Positions 1-7,195 of a stretch of 19,580 nucleotides of DNA are shown in pieces; position 1 is the stretch's first letter, and each line of letters opens with the position of its first letter. The notes under the pieces were generated by a model. That model made no database searches and was not told the DNA's origin. It saw nothing but the letters and a program-made list of their open reading frames with translations. This DNA comes from an uncultured Spirochaetota bacterium. Its GTDB lineage: Bacteria > Spirochaetota > UBA4802 > UBA5368. The stretch covers positions 1 through 19,580 of the forward strand of contig CALMJO010000430.1 in the NCBI GenBank assembly GCA_937864375.1. The letters run 5' to 3'. Both the position numbers and the translations under genes were made by a program.

Positions 1-2
1 GC

Positions 3-626
3 ATAGGCTCGAGCGGATGCCAGCCCAACTGCGTGGCCTGCGGACAGGTATGCCCCACCGCGGCCATCCGGCCCATCAGCCTGGACGAGAAGCGCGGAAC
101 GGGAAAGTTCAGGGAGCGCGGGTTTATAAAGATAGGGACGGCCTTCGTCGACCGGGACCGCTGCCTCCCGTGGAGCATGAACCGCCCCTGCATCGTCTGC
201 CAGGAAAACTGCCCCGTGAGCCCCAAGGCCATCTACACCGACGGGCAGTTCAGTACGATCCGCGGGGGAGAGGTGACCGTGCAATCGGTCTTGAACAGGA
301 CAATCACGATTAAGGGAGGAGAGGTGCTCCCGCCCGGCGTTTCGTCGGGCGACTATTCCTGCCTCAACCGGCAGAACGTACGCAGGGCGATATTGTCCCT
401 GTCGGCGGATGCGATCGAGCTTGCGCCGGGAGGCGCCGTCCACGTTGCGCCCGGCGAGCGCATTGTCATACAGGTGCGCCTGCAGCGTCCGTTCGTGGAC
501 ATCGAGCGGTGCACCGGCTGCGGGATTTGCGAGCACGAATGCCCGGTAAGCGGTATGCGCGCCATCAGGGTTTCCGGGATCGGCGATTCAAGGAGCGCGC
601 GGCGCGCCCTGCTGCTCAAGCGTTGA
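3..626 (+). CDS. 4Fe-4S polyferredoxin-type protein, 5'-truncated
   Basis: The reading frame is open from the window edge to a TGA stop, so the true start lies upstream; an internal GTG at 33 falls within the first cysteine cluster and is not a plausible start. Three Fe-S ligand groups are visible: CQPNCVACGQVCP near the N-terminal edge, a spaced group ending CIVCQENCP, and CTGCGICEHECP near the C-terminus. This is the pattern of multi-cluster ferredoxins (NapG/MauM or polyferredoxin type) that pass electrons between redox partners. The stretch between the second and third groups lacks cysteines and looks like a separate small domain. The next gene on the same strand is an exported-looking aldo/keto reductase with its own cysteine cluster, so the two may belong to one redox module. 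The exact family and partner are unknown because the N-terminus is missing. Confidence 0.85.
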   Translation: MGSSGCQPNCVACGQVCPTAAIRPISLDEKRGTGKFRERGFIKIGTAFVDRDRCLPWSMNRPCIVCQENCPVSPKAIYTDGQFSTIRGGEVTVQSVLNRTITIKGGEVLPPGVSSGDYSCLNRQNVRRAILSLSADAIELAPGGAVHVAPGERIVIQVRLQRPFVDIERCTGCGICEHECPVSGMRAIRVSGIGDSRSARRALLLKR

Positions 627-858
627 TAAAATGATCGCAATTGTTTCGGGGAAGAATGGCGAAACATTACGGAAAGGGGGATGTGGGGATTGAAGAGATG
701 AAGGGGATAGGGGCAGTATTTTTCGAAAGGCGAATGAAACAATGCCTTTATCTCTTAAATCGCCGTTGGGCCGTTATCTCATCATCTCCCTTGAAGGGCG
801 CTAGCGGGAAGAGCGCGTTTCAGGATTCATTAAGGCGTTGAAAAATGGAGGCAGTGTC
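627..858. other. Intergenic gap without a convincing gene
   Basis: This 232-bp stretch holds one small open frame on the + strand (641-841) with no ribosome binding site and no recognisable protein features. It also holds two weak inverted repeats: CCCTTGAAGGG at 788-798, and a GCGCT/AGCGC stem at 798-802 with 812-816 followed by GTTT. Neither is a strong terminator. No clear promoter was found for the reductase gene downstream. Confidence 0.4.
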
Positions 859-2094
859 ATGACGAAACCGGATACACAGATTTCACGGAAGCTCTTTTTA
901 AAAATGGCAGCGTACGCAGGGGTCGCCCTGGGAACCGGGTCGGCGCTTATTCAGGCCGCGTGCGGGAAGAAGTCCGGGAGCGAGGAGACCGCGGACCAGG
1001 ATCCCACGAAGGTTCCCCGCAGGGTGCTCGGGAAAACCGGCGCATCGATCCCGGTCCTCTCGCACGGCATCATGTACAACCTGGTCGAGAACCAGATCGT
1101 GATCCACAACGGCCTCAAGTGGGGGATCGATATGATCGACACCTCGCACATATACGCCGGCGGGAACAGCGAGCTGGGGATCGGGAAGTTCCTCGCGAAG
1201 AACCCCGAAAAACGAAAAGATATCTTCATCGTGAGCAAAGCCTCCAAGGCGAGGACCGCGGCCGAGGTCGAGGAGAGGCTCCAGACCTCGCTCCAGCGAA
1301 TGGGGACCGATTATATCGACCTGTACTACGGCGTCCACGCCCTGAGCGACCCGGCCGCGCTCACCGACGACCTTCGTAAATGGGCCGAGTCCGCGAAGAA
1401 GCGCAAGCTCATAAAACACTTCGGTTTCAGCACGCACCAGAACATGGCGAAGTGCCTCAAGGCCGCGGCGAAGCTGGACTGGATAGACGCGCTCATGACC
1501 AGCTACAATTTCCGGCTCATGCAGGACCCCGAGATGCAGGAGGCGATAGAGGCGTGCCACAAGGCGAACATAGGGCTCATCGCGATGAAGGTGATGGGCG
1601 TCAAGAGCAGGGAGGAGGACGACGCGACGATCATAAAGTCCTTCACGAGCAATGGCTACACCGATTCGCAGGCCAAGATAAAATACGTGCTCGACGACAA
1701 GCGCATCGCCTCGGCGTGCGTCACCATGAACAGCGTGGAGCAGATCACCGAAAACGCGAACGCGGCCGCCGACGGGAAAAAGCTTTCACGCGCGGATGAG
1801 GAGCGGCTCGAGCAATACGCCCGGGCTACATGCGGCTCTTACTGCACGGGATGTGCTGAGATATGCGACCGGGCGCTTCCCGCGGCCGCGCCCTACGTCG
1901 CGGACGTCATGCGCTATCTCATGTACTACCACGGCTACGGGGAGAGGGCGATGGCGCGCAGCCTTTTCAGGGAGATTCCCGCCGGTACCAGGAGGAGATT
2001 CGCGCGGCTCGACTACACGGATGCGGAAAAAGCCTGCCCGCGGGGCATTCCCATCGGGGAGATGATGTCACAGGCGGTGCGGCTTCTCTCGTGA
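859..2094 (+). CDS. Tat-type aldo/keto reductase with C-terminal cysteine cluster
   Basis: About 411 residues. The start is ATG 859, preceded by GGAG; an in-frame TTG at 838 has no ribosome binding site. The N-terminus has a twin-arginine-like stretch (SRKLFLK, residues 9-15, second Arg replaced by Lys), a hydrophobic segment, and a cysteine at 35 in a lipobox-like context (LIQAAC), so export and perhaps lipid anchoring are likely. The (beta/alpha)8 aldo/keto reductase domain follows, with the catalytic tetrad visible as D94, Y99 (DTSHIY), K127 (VSKAS) and H160 (YYGVH). The C-terminal extension carries CGSYCTGCAEIC, a CxxxCxxCxxxC pattern, plus a later Cys-Pro, suggesting a 4Fe-4S cluster. 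Such Fe-S aldo/keto reductases are common in anaerobes. The substrate is unknown. It follows the polyferredoxin gene and is separated from the catabolic block by a regulatory gap. Confidence 0.88.
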   Translation: MTKPDTQISRKLFLKMAAYAGVALGTGSALIQAACGKKSGSEETADQDPTKVPRRVLGKTGASIPVLSHGIMYNLVENQIVIHNGLKWGIDMIDTSHIYAGGNSELGIGKFLAKNPEKRKDIFIVSKASKARTAAEVEERLQTSLQRMGTDYIDLYYGVHALSDPAALTDDLRKWAESAKKRKLIKHFGFSTHQNMAKCLKAAAKLDWIDALMTSYNFRLMQDPEMQEAIEACHKANIGLIAMKVMGVKSREEDDATIIKSFTSNGYTDSQAKIKYVLDDKRIASACVTMNSVEQITENANAAADGKKLSRADEERLEQYARATCGSYCTGCAEICDRALPAAAPYVADVMRYLMYYHGYGERAMARSLFREIPAGTRRRFARLDYTDAEKACPRGIPIGEMMSQAVRLLS

Positions 2095-2348
2095 CGGCGC
2101 GCCGTTGCTTAAGGCCCGGCGGCGGGCATACGCGAAGTCGCACGCCGGCAGAGGCAGAATCGCCTCTTTGACGATCGGTCCGAGCTTCGCGGCGATGCGC
2201 GGCCTCATCGCTGCACGGGAGTGTGCGGCGGCAGTCAATCTAACCTGGAGGGGAGGATGGTCCCGATGTAAGGGCTCCTCCGCTTCGTGGCACCTCTCGC
2301 CTCCGGAAAGGCTTCCTCCTGAGATTGCCCTATAATTGAAAATTATCA

Positions 2349-2376
2349 TTGACAAAAAACAAGTGTGGAATACAGT
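2349..2376 (+). promoter_or_regulatory. Predicted sigma70-type promoter for the TetR-led operon
   Basis: A perfect -35 box TTGACA (2349-2354) is followed after 16 bp by a -10-like TACAGT (2371-2376, four of six consensus positions). AT-rich sequence lies upstream. Transcription would start around 2383, exactly at the left edge of the palindromic operator, a layout suited to autorepression. This comes from reading consensus boxes only; no transcript data exist here. Confidence 0.55.
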
Positions 2377-2382
2377 AGCATA

Positions 2383-2408
2383 TGACTGATGAATCAATCA
2401 GTCAATCA
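2383..2408. promoter_or_regulatory. Operator 1, FadR-like palindrome, with an extra half-site
   Basis: The core is TGACTGATGAATCAATCA (2383-2400), that is TGACTGA-N4-TCAATCA. A second register gives a perfect 8-bp inverted repeat, TGACTGAT (2383-2390) and ATCAGTCA (2397-2404). A further half-site TCAATCA lies at 2402-2408, 8 bp from the first. The same core recurs at three other places in the window. It sits at the predicted transcription start and 27 bp upstream of the regulator's start codon, so it is probably an autoregulatory site. Paired half-sites could bind two dimers. Confidence 0.75.
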
Positions 2409-2427
2409 ACGGCAGCCCGGGGGGACC

Positions 2428-3027
2428 ATGATCGCTGAAGATCAGCTCGAGAAGAAACGCAACCATATCCGGCAGGCGGCCGTTACCGTGTTTGCGCGCA
2501 TGGGCTATCATAACAGCCGCGTCTCCGATATCGCGAAGGAGGCCGAGGTCGCGTACGGACTCTTCTATCATTACTTTCCGAGCAAGGACGACGTGCTCAT
2601 TGATATTTTCCAGAACGCCTGGACCAACCTCCTTAAGGGGCTTGAGCACATAGATAAAAAAATCGAAAATCCCGTCGAAAAGATCAAGGCCGTGGTCAAG
2701 TTCAGCCTGGACGAGTATGAAAAGAACCCGGATCTCCTCAAGGTGATCGTGATGGACGTTCCGCGCCTTGACAAGTTTTACAGTGAAGAGAACCAGCGGA
2801 TTTTCAACCGCTATTTTCACAGGGTCTCGCAGATGATTACGAAAGGGCAGGAGGCGGGAGTGTTCAACAAGGACGTCTCCCCGCAGATCATATCGTATCT
2901 CACGCTGGGTGCGGTTGACGCACTCATCCGGCAATACGTGTATAACCCGAGCATCAAGAAGGGGCAGGGCAAGGTTTCAAAGATGACCGACCAGATGGTA
3001 AAGGTTCTCGTAAACGGGATCCTTTAG
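2428..3027 (+). CDS. TetR/AcrR-family regulator, FadR-like
   Basis: About 199 residues from ATG 2428, which has a G-rich ribosome binding site (GGGGGGA). An earlier in-frame ATG at 2389 has no binding site and would place the operator inside the coding region. The N-terminal helix-turn-helix is typical of TetR regulators: a helix with AAVTVFARMGYHNSRVSDIA, then EVAYGLFYHYFPSKDDVL. This stretch closely resembles, from memory, the DNA-binding region of Bacillus FadR (GYHQSQVSKIA, then YLYFKNKEDIL). The C-terminal domain is the ligand-binding part. FadR-type regulators release DNA on binding long-chain acyl-CoA. The gene heads an operon with the 3-hydroxyacyl-CoA dehydrogenase gene 25 bp downstream. 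The TGAYTGA-N4-TCAATCR palindromes are the likely target. The family call is firm; the ligand is inferred. Confidence 0.9.
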   Translation: MIAEDQLEKKRNHIRQAAVTVFARMGYHNSRVSDIAKEAEVAYGLFYHYFPSKDDVLIDIFQNAWTNLLKGLEHIDKKIENPVEKIKAVVKFSLDEYEKNPDLLKVIVMDVPRLDKFYSEENQRIFNRYFHRVSQMITKGQEAGVFNKDVSPQIISYLTLGAVDALIRQYVYNPSIKKGQGKVSKMTDQMVKVLVNGIL

Positions 3028-3052
3028 TCACACCAGATAAGGAGGAAAAAAG

Positions 3053-3946
3053 ATGGAGATTAAAAACGTAGCGGTGCTCGGTTCAGGCACCATGGGCCAC
3101 GGGATCGCCCAGGCTTCGGCGATGGCCGGGTACAATGTCAAGCTCTATGATATCGCACAGGCCATGCTCGACAAGGCAACGGGCACGATCAAGGGCAATA
3201 TCGAAAAGCATTTCGTGGCAAAGGGAAAGATAAAACCGGAGGAGGGAGCCGCAATCGTGGGGCGCATCGCCGCGACCACAAATCTCAAATCCGCGGTCGA
3301 GGACGCGGACCTCGTCATCGAGGCCATACCGGAAAACATGGAAATGAAGAAGATCGTCTTCGCGGAAATCGACGGGTTCTGCCCCGCGCACACGATCCTC
3401 GCGTCCAATACATCGGTGCTCCCGGTAACCGCGATCGCGGGCGCGACGAACCGCAAGGAAAAATGCATCGGATTGCATTTCTTCAACCCGGCGGTGGTGA
3501 TGAAGCTCGTCGAGGTCATCAAGCCCATAGGCGTCGCCGATGAGACAGTGGACGCGGCGCTCGCGTTCTGCAAAAAGCTGGGCAAGACTCCCGTGACCGT
3601 GAAAGACGTTCCCGGCTTCATCGTCAACAGGCTGCTGGGACTCCTGTACCACGAGGCGGCGCAGATCGTCCTCGAGGGGACGGCGACCGCGGAAGAGGTG
3701 GACCTCGCGATGAAGCTCGGCGCCGGGCATCCCATGGGGCCCTGCGAGCTGGCCGACTTTGGAGGGTTCGATATCATCACGAACGCGGGAGACGCGGTTT
3801 ACAATTACACGCACAATGCGCGCGATGCGGTGAACATACTTTACCGGAAGATGGTCGAAGCGGGAAGGCTGGGAAGGAAGAACGGGAAGGGTTTCTACGA
3901 TTATAATTCCGACGGGACCAAAACCGTGGCGAAACTTTTTGACTGA
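3053..3946 (+). CDS. 3-hydroxyacyl-CoA (3-hydroxybutyryl-CoA) dehydrogenase
   Basis: 297 residues, the usual length of single-domain-pair enzymes of the Hbd/PaaH/FadB2 type. It should oxidise a 3-hydroxyacyl-CoA to a 3-ketoacyl-CoA with NAD in the cytoplasm. The Rossmann motif GSGTMG lies at residues 10-15, with an acidic residue (D33) at the end of the second strand that fits NAD. The catalytic region shows NTS (S121) and LHFFNP (H142), then GFIVNRLL, the start of the C-terminal helical domain. The ribosome binding site AAGGAGG is strong and correctly spaced. The gene directly follows the TetR gene. Its last codons overlap operator 2, and the enoyl-CoA hydratase gene follows after 34 bp. Chain-length preference cannot be read from the sequence. 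Confidence 0.93.
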   Translation: MEIKNVAVLGSGTMGHGIAQASAMAGYNVKLYDIAQAMLDKATGTIKGNIEKHFVAKGKIKPEEGAAIVGRIAATTNLKSAVEDADLVIEAIPENMEMKKIVFAEIDGFCPAHTILASNTSVLPVTAIAGATNRKEKCIGLHFFNPAVVMKLVEVIKPIGVADETVDAALAFCKKLGKTPVTVKDVPGFIVNRLLGLLYHEAAQIVLEGTATAEEVDLAMKLGAGHPMGPCELADFGGFDIITNAGDAVYNYTHNARDAVNILYRKMVEAGRLGRKNGKGFYDYNSDGTKTVAKLFD

Positions 3947-3957
3947 TAAGTCAATCA
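3940..3957. promoter_or_regulatory. Operator 2, FadR-like palindrome
   Basis: TGACTGATAAGTCAATCA is an intact TGACTGA-N4-TCAATCA palindrome. It overlaps the stop codon of the dehydrogenase gene and ends 23 bp before the hydratase start. No convincing separate promoter was found around it, so it may control an internal start or act as a roadblock to read-through. Confidence 0.7.
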
Positions 3958-3980
3958 TAATGGAGAAAGCGGAGACGGTG

Positions 3981-4769
3981 ATGAACTACGAAGATATCAA
4001 GATTGTAAAAAACGGAAAGGTGGCGACGGTCGTAATTGATCGCCCCGGCGTGGTGAACGCAATCCGCCACGTCACAATGCTCGAGATCCAGCATGCCCTG
4101 AGGAACGAGATTCTCAAGGACGATTCCATCCTGGTGGTCGTGCTCACCGGCTCGGGGGACAAGGCGTTTATCTCGGGCGGGGACATTTCCATCATGAACG
4201 CCGGCACCGGCTTTATAGAGACGGTATACGAGGTACCCACGGGCCAGGCGATTTGCGCGGAGATTGAGAATTTTCCAAAACCGGTCATCGCGCGCATCAA
4301 CGGACTTGCGCTGGGAGGAGGGCTCGAGGTGGCGCTTTCGTGCGATATCAGGATCGCGGTATCGAGCGCGAAGTTCGGCCTTCCCGAGATCAAGCTGGGC
4401 ATCATTCCCGGGTACGGCGGGACGCAGCGGCTTCCCCGGATAGTGGGAATGGGCAAGGCCAAGGAGCTCATCATGACGGGAGATTTTATCTCGGCGGACG
4501 AGGCCTATCGCCTGGGGATCGTGAACCAGGTGGTGACGGCCGAGGAGCTCGACGCGGCTGTGGACAAGCTGGTCGAAAAGATTGCCTCAAAAGGACCGTT
4601 CGCCCTGTACATGGCGAAGACCGCGATCAACAACGGCATGCAGGCCGATTTGAAGACGGCCATCTCCCTCGAGGCGCTGTGTTTTGGCCTCGTGATGGGA
4701 AGCGAGGACAAGACGGAAGGCATGTCGGCGTTTCTCGAAAAGCGGAAACCGCAGTTCAAGGGCAGATAG
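3981..4769 (+). CDS. Enoyl-CoA hydratase (crotonase family)
   Basis: 262 residues from ATG 3981, preceded by GGAG six bases upstream. The frame opens earlier (TTG 3939, ATG 3960), but those starts overlap the operator or lack a binding site. The family normally hydrates trans-2-enoyl-CoA to (3S)-hydroxyacyl-CoA. The oxyanion-hole region SGGDISIM (65-72) and NGLALGGGLEVAL (107-119) are clear. Both glutamates that catalyse hydration are present: E116 in GGGLE and E136 in GLPEIKLG. The following PGYGGTQRLPR is a family hallmark. Having both glutamates argues for a true hydratase rather than an isomerase or hydrolase. It lies between the dehydrogenase and thiolase genes, as expected for a beta-oxidation set. 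A second, unrelated MaoC-type hydratase is encoded at the end of the block. Confidence 0.92.
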   Translation: MNYEDIKIVKNGKVATVVIDRPGVVNAIRHVTMLEIQHALRNEILKDDSILVVVLTGSGDKAFISGGDISIMNAGTGFIETVYEVPTGQAICAEIENFPKPVIARINGLALGGGLEVALSCDIRIAVSSAKFGLPEIKLGIIPGYGGTQRLPRIVGMGKAKELIMTGDFISADEAYRLGIVNQVVTAEELDAAVDKLVEKIASKGPFALYMAKTAINNGMQADLKTAISLEALCFGLVMGSEDKTEGMSAFLEKRKPQFKGR

Positions 4770-4790
4770 TTGCAGTGGCATTACAGCGAA

Positions 4791-4808
4791 TGACTGATAT
4801 GTCAATCG
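4791..4808. promoter_or_regulatory. Operator 3, FadR-like palindrome
   Basis: TGACTGATATGTCAATCG matches the operator 1 and 2 palindrome except for the last base. It lies in the 74-bp gap before the first thiolase gene, ending 35 bp before its start codon. A TTGCAG at 4770-4775 is a possible -35 box, but the spacing to TGATAT (4795-4800) is 19 bp, so a promoter here is only a possibility. Confidence 0.68.
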
Positions 4809-4843
4809 GTGCCGCATCGTACCAATGAGCCAGGAGATTGAAC

Positions 4844-6028
4844 ATGAATGAAGTGTATTACATTGACGGCGCACGGACCCCCATCGGGAGGATGGGGGGC
4901 GCCCTGTCGCGCTTCCGGCCCGAGGAGCTCGCCGCGATGGCGCTCGGGGGCCTGCGGGAAAGGATGACGATCGATCCCGCGCTCGTCGAGGATATCATCA
5001 TAGGCCATGCATGCACGAACAATGCCGCGGTGAACATCGGGCGATGGGCGACGCTCAAGGCCGGGTTTCCGCTTTCGGTTCCGGCGCAGACGGTGGAGCG
5101 CCAGTGCGGGTCCGCGCTGCAGACGATCAATACCGCGGCCGCGAACATCATGGCGGGATTCGGGGACGTCTACATCGCGGGCGGATGCGAATCCTGGAGC
5201 AGGCAGCCCTACATGATGGAGCGCCAGGAGTCCCCGTTCTCGCTCTCGCCGCCCCCGTGGGTGGTGCGCCAGACCGGTCCCGACGAGGCGACCAATATTC
5301 CCATGGGAATCATCGCCGAAACGCTCGCGGACGAGTTCGGGATTTCGCGCGAGGAGCAGGACAAGTTCGGGCTCCGGAGTCAGGAGCTTGCGCTCAAGGC
5401 TATCGCCGACGGCCTTTTCAAGGAAGAGATCGTACCGGTAACCATACCGCAGAAAAAGGGCGAGCCGGTCGTGTTCGACACGGACGAGCATCCCCGCGCG
5501 ACCACGCTCGAGAAGCTCGCGCAGCTCAAGCCCGTGTTCAAGAAGGACGGGACGGTTACGGCGGGAAGCTCGTCCGGCATGAACGACGGGGGAGTCGCGG
5601 TGCTGCTCATGGCGGCGGACAAGGCGAAGGAACTGGGCGTAAAGCCAAGGGCGCGGTTCGTGGGAAGCGCGCTCGGGGCGCGCGAACCCAAGTACATGGG
5701 GATCGCGCCGGTAATCGCATGCGAGAAGGTGCTGGCAAAGGCAGGGCTCAAGCTCGAGGACATGAGCGTGGTCGAGTGCAACGAGGCGTTCGCGTCGCAG
5801 ACGCTCGCCGTGATGAAGCTCCTCGAAAAGAACGGCCACAAGGTTATCCCCGAGCGCTGGAACCCGCATGGCGGCGCGATCGCATTCGGTCATCCCAACG
5901 GCATGTCGGGGGGAAGGCTCGCAATGGCCGTGATCAACGAGCTGCACCGCACGGGCGGCAGGTACGGTCTCGTCACGCTGTGCATCGGCGGGGGCCAGGG
6001 AATCGCGACCATCTTCGAAAGGCTATAG
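4844..6028 (+). CDS. Thiolase (acetyl-CoA C-acyltransferase), first copy
   Basis: 394 residues from ATG 4844, with AGGAG seven bases upstream. It is a complete, active-looking thiolase that should cleave 3-ketoacyl-CoA with CoA to acetyl-CoA and a shortened acyl-CoA. The nucleophilic cysteine is C88 (ERQCGSALQ). CNEAFA, the NPHGGAIAFGHPNG block with the catalytic histidine, and the C-terminal CIGGGQG cysteine are all present. A long loop domain lies between the two halves, as in degradative thiolases. The gene follows operator 3, and its stop codon forms part of the TAGGAGG ribosome binding site of the next gene, suggesting coupled translation with the first thiolase-like cassette. Whether it prefers short or long ketoacyl chains cannot be told by eye. 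Confidence 0.93.
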   Translation: MNEVYYIDGARTPIGRMGGALSRFRPEELAAMALGGLRERMTIDPALVEDIIIGHACTNNAAVNIGRWATLKAGFPLSVPAQTVERQCGSALQTINTAAANIMAGFGDVYIAGGCESWSRQPYMMERQESPFSLSPPPWVVRQTGPDEATNIPMGIIAETLADEFGISREEQDKFGLRSQELALKAIADGLFKEEIVPVTIPQKKGEPVVFDTDEHPRATTLEKLAQLKPVFKKDGTVTAGSSSGMNDGGVAVLLMAADKAKELGVKPRARFVGSALGAREPKYMGIAPVIACEKVLAKAGLKLEDMSVVECNEAFASQTLAVMKLLEKNGHKVIPERWNPHGGAIAFGHPNGMSGGRLAMAVINELHRTGGRYGLVTLCIGGGQGIATIFERL

Positions 6029-6037
6029 GAGGGCGTC

Positions 6038-7186
6038 ATGGCTGACAGAGTGGGAATAGTCGCCGTCGCGCAGACCAGGTTCAGTCCCAAGCGCGCCGAC
6101 GCCAACGTGGCGGAGATCGCGTACGAGGTGATAGAAAAGGTCCTGGATGAAACCGGTTTGAAGATGCAGGGCGGCATAGACAACAGCATCAGCTGCTCGC
6201 ACGATATCTGGGACGGGCAGACCATCTCGAATATTGGCATCACGGACGTGATCGGCGGCCACCTGCGCAACGAGGAGAAGATGGCCATGGACGGATCCAC
6301 GGCCGTCTACTACGGAACGCTGGGCATTCTCTCCGGGGAGTTCGAGTGCACCCTGGTCATGTCGCACACCAAGATGTCGCAGACGGACCGCAACATCGTC
6401 AACAATGACGCGTTCGAGCCCATCTTCACGCGCATGCTCGGGTTCGACTACACGTCGGCCGCGGCCCTGCAGTGCAGGCGCTACATGGAAAAGTACGGGA
6501 TCACGGAAGAGCAGGTGGCGCTCGCGGCGGTGAAGAACCTCGCCAATGCCGCGCGCAATCCGAACGCGCACAACTTCGGGAACTACTCGGTCGATGACGT
6601 GCTGCATTCATCCATGCTCGCGTCCCCCATTCACTGGATGGAAACCGCTCCCGATACGGACGGGGCGGTCGCGATGATACTCGCATCGGAGAAGAAGGCT
6701 AAGAAGCTCGCGAAGAGCCCGGTGTGGATCAACGGCGTGGGCACCTGCTACGACTCGTACTACCTGGGGGACCGGGACCTCGCGGAGTGCATGGCGCTCA
6801 GGAAGGCGGCGGCGCGCGCCTATGCGATGGCGCAGGTAAAGGACCCGCTGCGCGAGATCGGCATGGTGGAGCTCGGGGACGAGTTCTCGTACCAGGAGCT
6901 GCTCTGGTGCGAGGGGCTGGGACTGTGCGGGAGCGGCGAGGGCGGGAAGCTCGTGGAATCCGGCGCCACATGGAAGGACGGCAGGATCCCGGTGAACCCG
7001 TCGGGAGGCCTGCTCGGGGGAGTTCCCGCGAACGTAATGGGGCTCAACAGCGTCGCGGAGGCGGCCCTCCAGGTCATGGGAAAGGCGGGAGACCGCCAGG
7101 TGGCGAATGTGAAGACGGCCGTCGCTCAGGGGCACAGCGGATTTTGCGGACAGCATCATTGCGTGATCGTTCTGGGCAGGGATTAG
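6038..7186 (+). CDS. Thiolase-like protein A1 (SCP-x/Ltp2 group, catalytic Cys missing)
   Basis: 382 residues with the two-half thiolase fold of the SCP-x/lipid-transfer group. The stretch that normally carries the nucleophilic Cys reads MAMDGSTAVYYG; aligning GSTA with human SCP-x places Ala at the Cys position. The GHP histidine block is replaced by NPSGGLLGGVPANVMG. The ELHDCF motif of SCP-x reads ELGDEF here, with Gly (about residue 280) in place of His. The C-terminus has GHSGFCGQHHC, a CGQxHC motif shared with A2. It is therefore unlikely to be a classical thiolase. Cys-less relatives such as Ltp2 act as retro-aldolases together with a DUF35 partner. It is followed within 9 bp by B1 and then by two DUF35 genes. 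The activity and substrate are inferred and uncertain; A1 may be a structural subunit. Confidence 0.82.
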   Translation: MADRVGIVAVAQTRFSPKRADANVAEIAYEVIEKVLDETGLKMQGGIDNSISCSHDIWDGQTISNIGITDVIGGHLRNEEKMAMDGSTAVYYGTLGILSGEFECTLVMSHTKMSQTDRNIVNNDAFEPIFTRMLGFDYTSAAALQCRRYMEKYGITEEQVALAAVKNLANAARNPNAHNFGNYSVDDVLHSSMLASPIHWMETAPDTDGAVAMILASEKKAKKLAKSPVWINGVGTCYDSYYLGDRDLAECMALRKAAARAYAMAQVKDPLREIGMVELGDEFSYQELLWCEGLGLCGSGEGGKLVESGATWKDGRIPVNPSGGLLGGVPANVMGLNSVAEAALQVMGKAGDRQVANVKTAVAQGHSGFCGQHHCVIVLGRD

Positions 7187-7195
7187 GAGGGTTCC

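Larger units (their letters stand above)
2095..2427. other. Regulatory gap upstream of the TetR gene
   Basis: No credible gene was found in these 333 bp. The small open frames on both strands lack ribosome binding sites and family features. The first half holds two inverted repeats: a perfect 12-bp palindrome ACGGCGCGCCGT (2094-2105) at the reductase stop codon, and AGAGGC/GCCTCT (2150-2155, 2162-2167) followed by TTTG, a weak terminator candidate. The second half becomes AT-rich and contains the promoter and operator listed separately. An AT hairpin, ATAATT/AATTAT at 2332-2346, lies just upstream of the -35 box, where an UP element would sit. Confidence 0.6.

Noticed and set aside
641..841. 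Small + strand open frame after the polyferredoxin gene
   Set aside because: There is no ribosome binding site and no recognisable domain.
2068..2397. Minus-strand open frame in the regulatory gap, as a possible divergent gene
   Set aside because: There is no binding site at its start, it overlaps the operator and promoter, and its composition is unlike a folded protein.
3939..3961. TTGACT and CATAAT as a promoter at operator 2
   Set aside because: The boxes are only 11 bp apart, too close for a sigma70 promoter.
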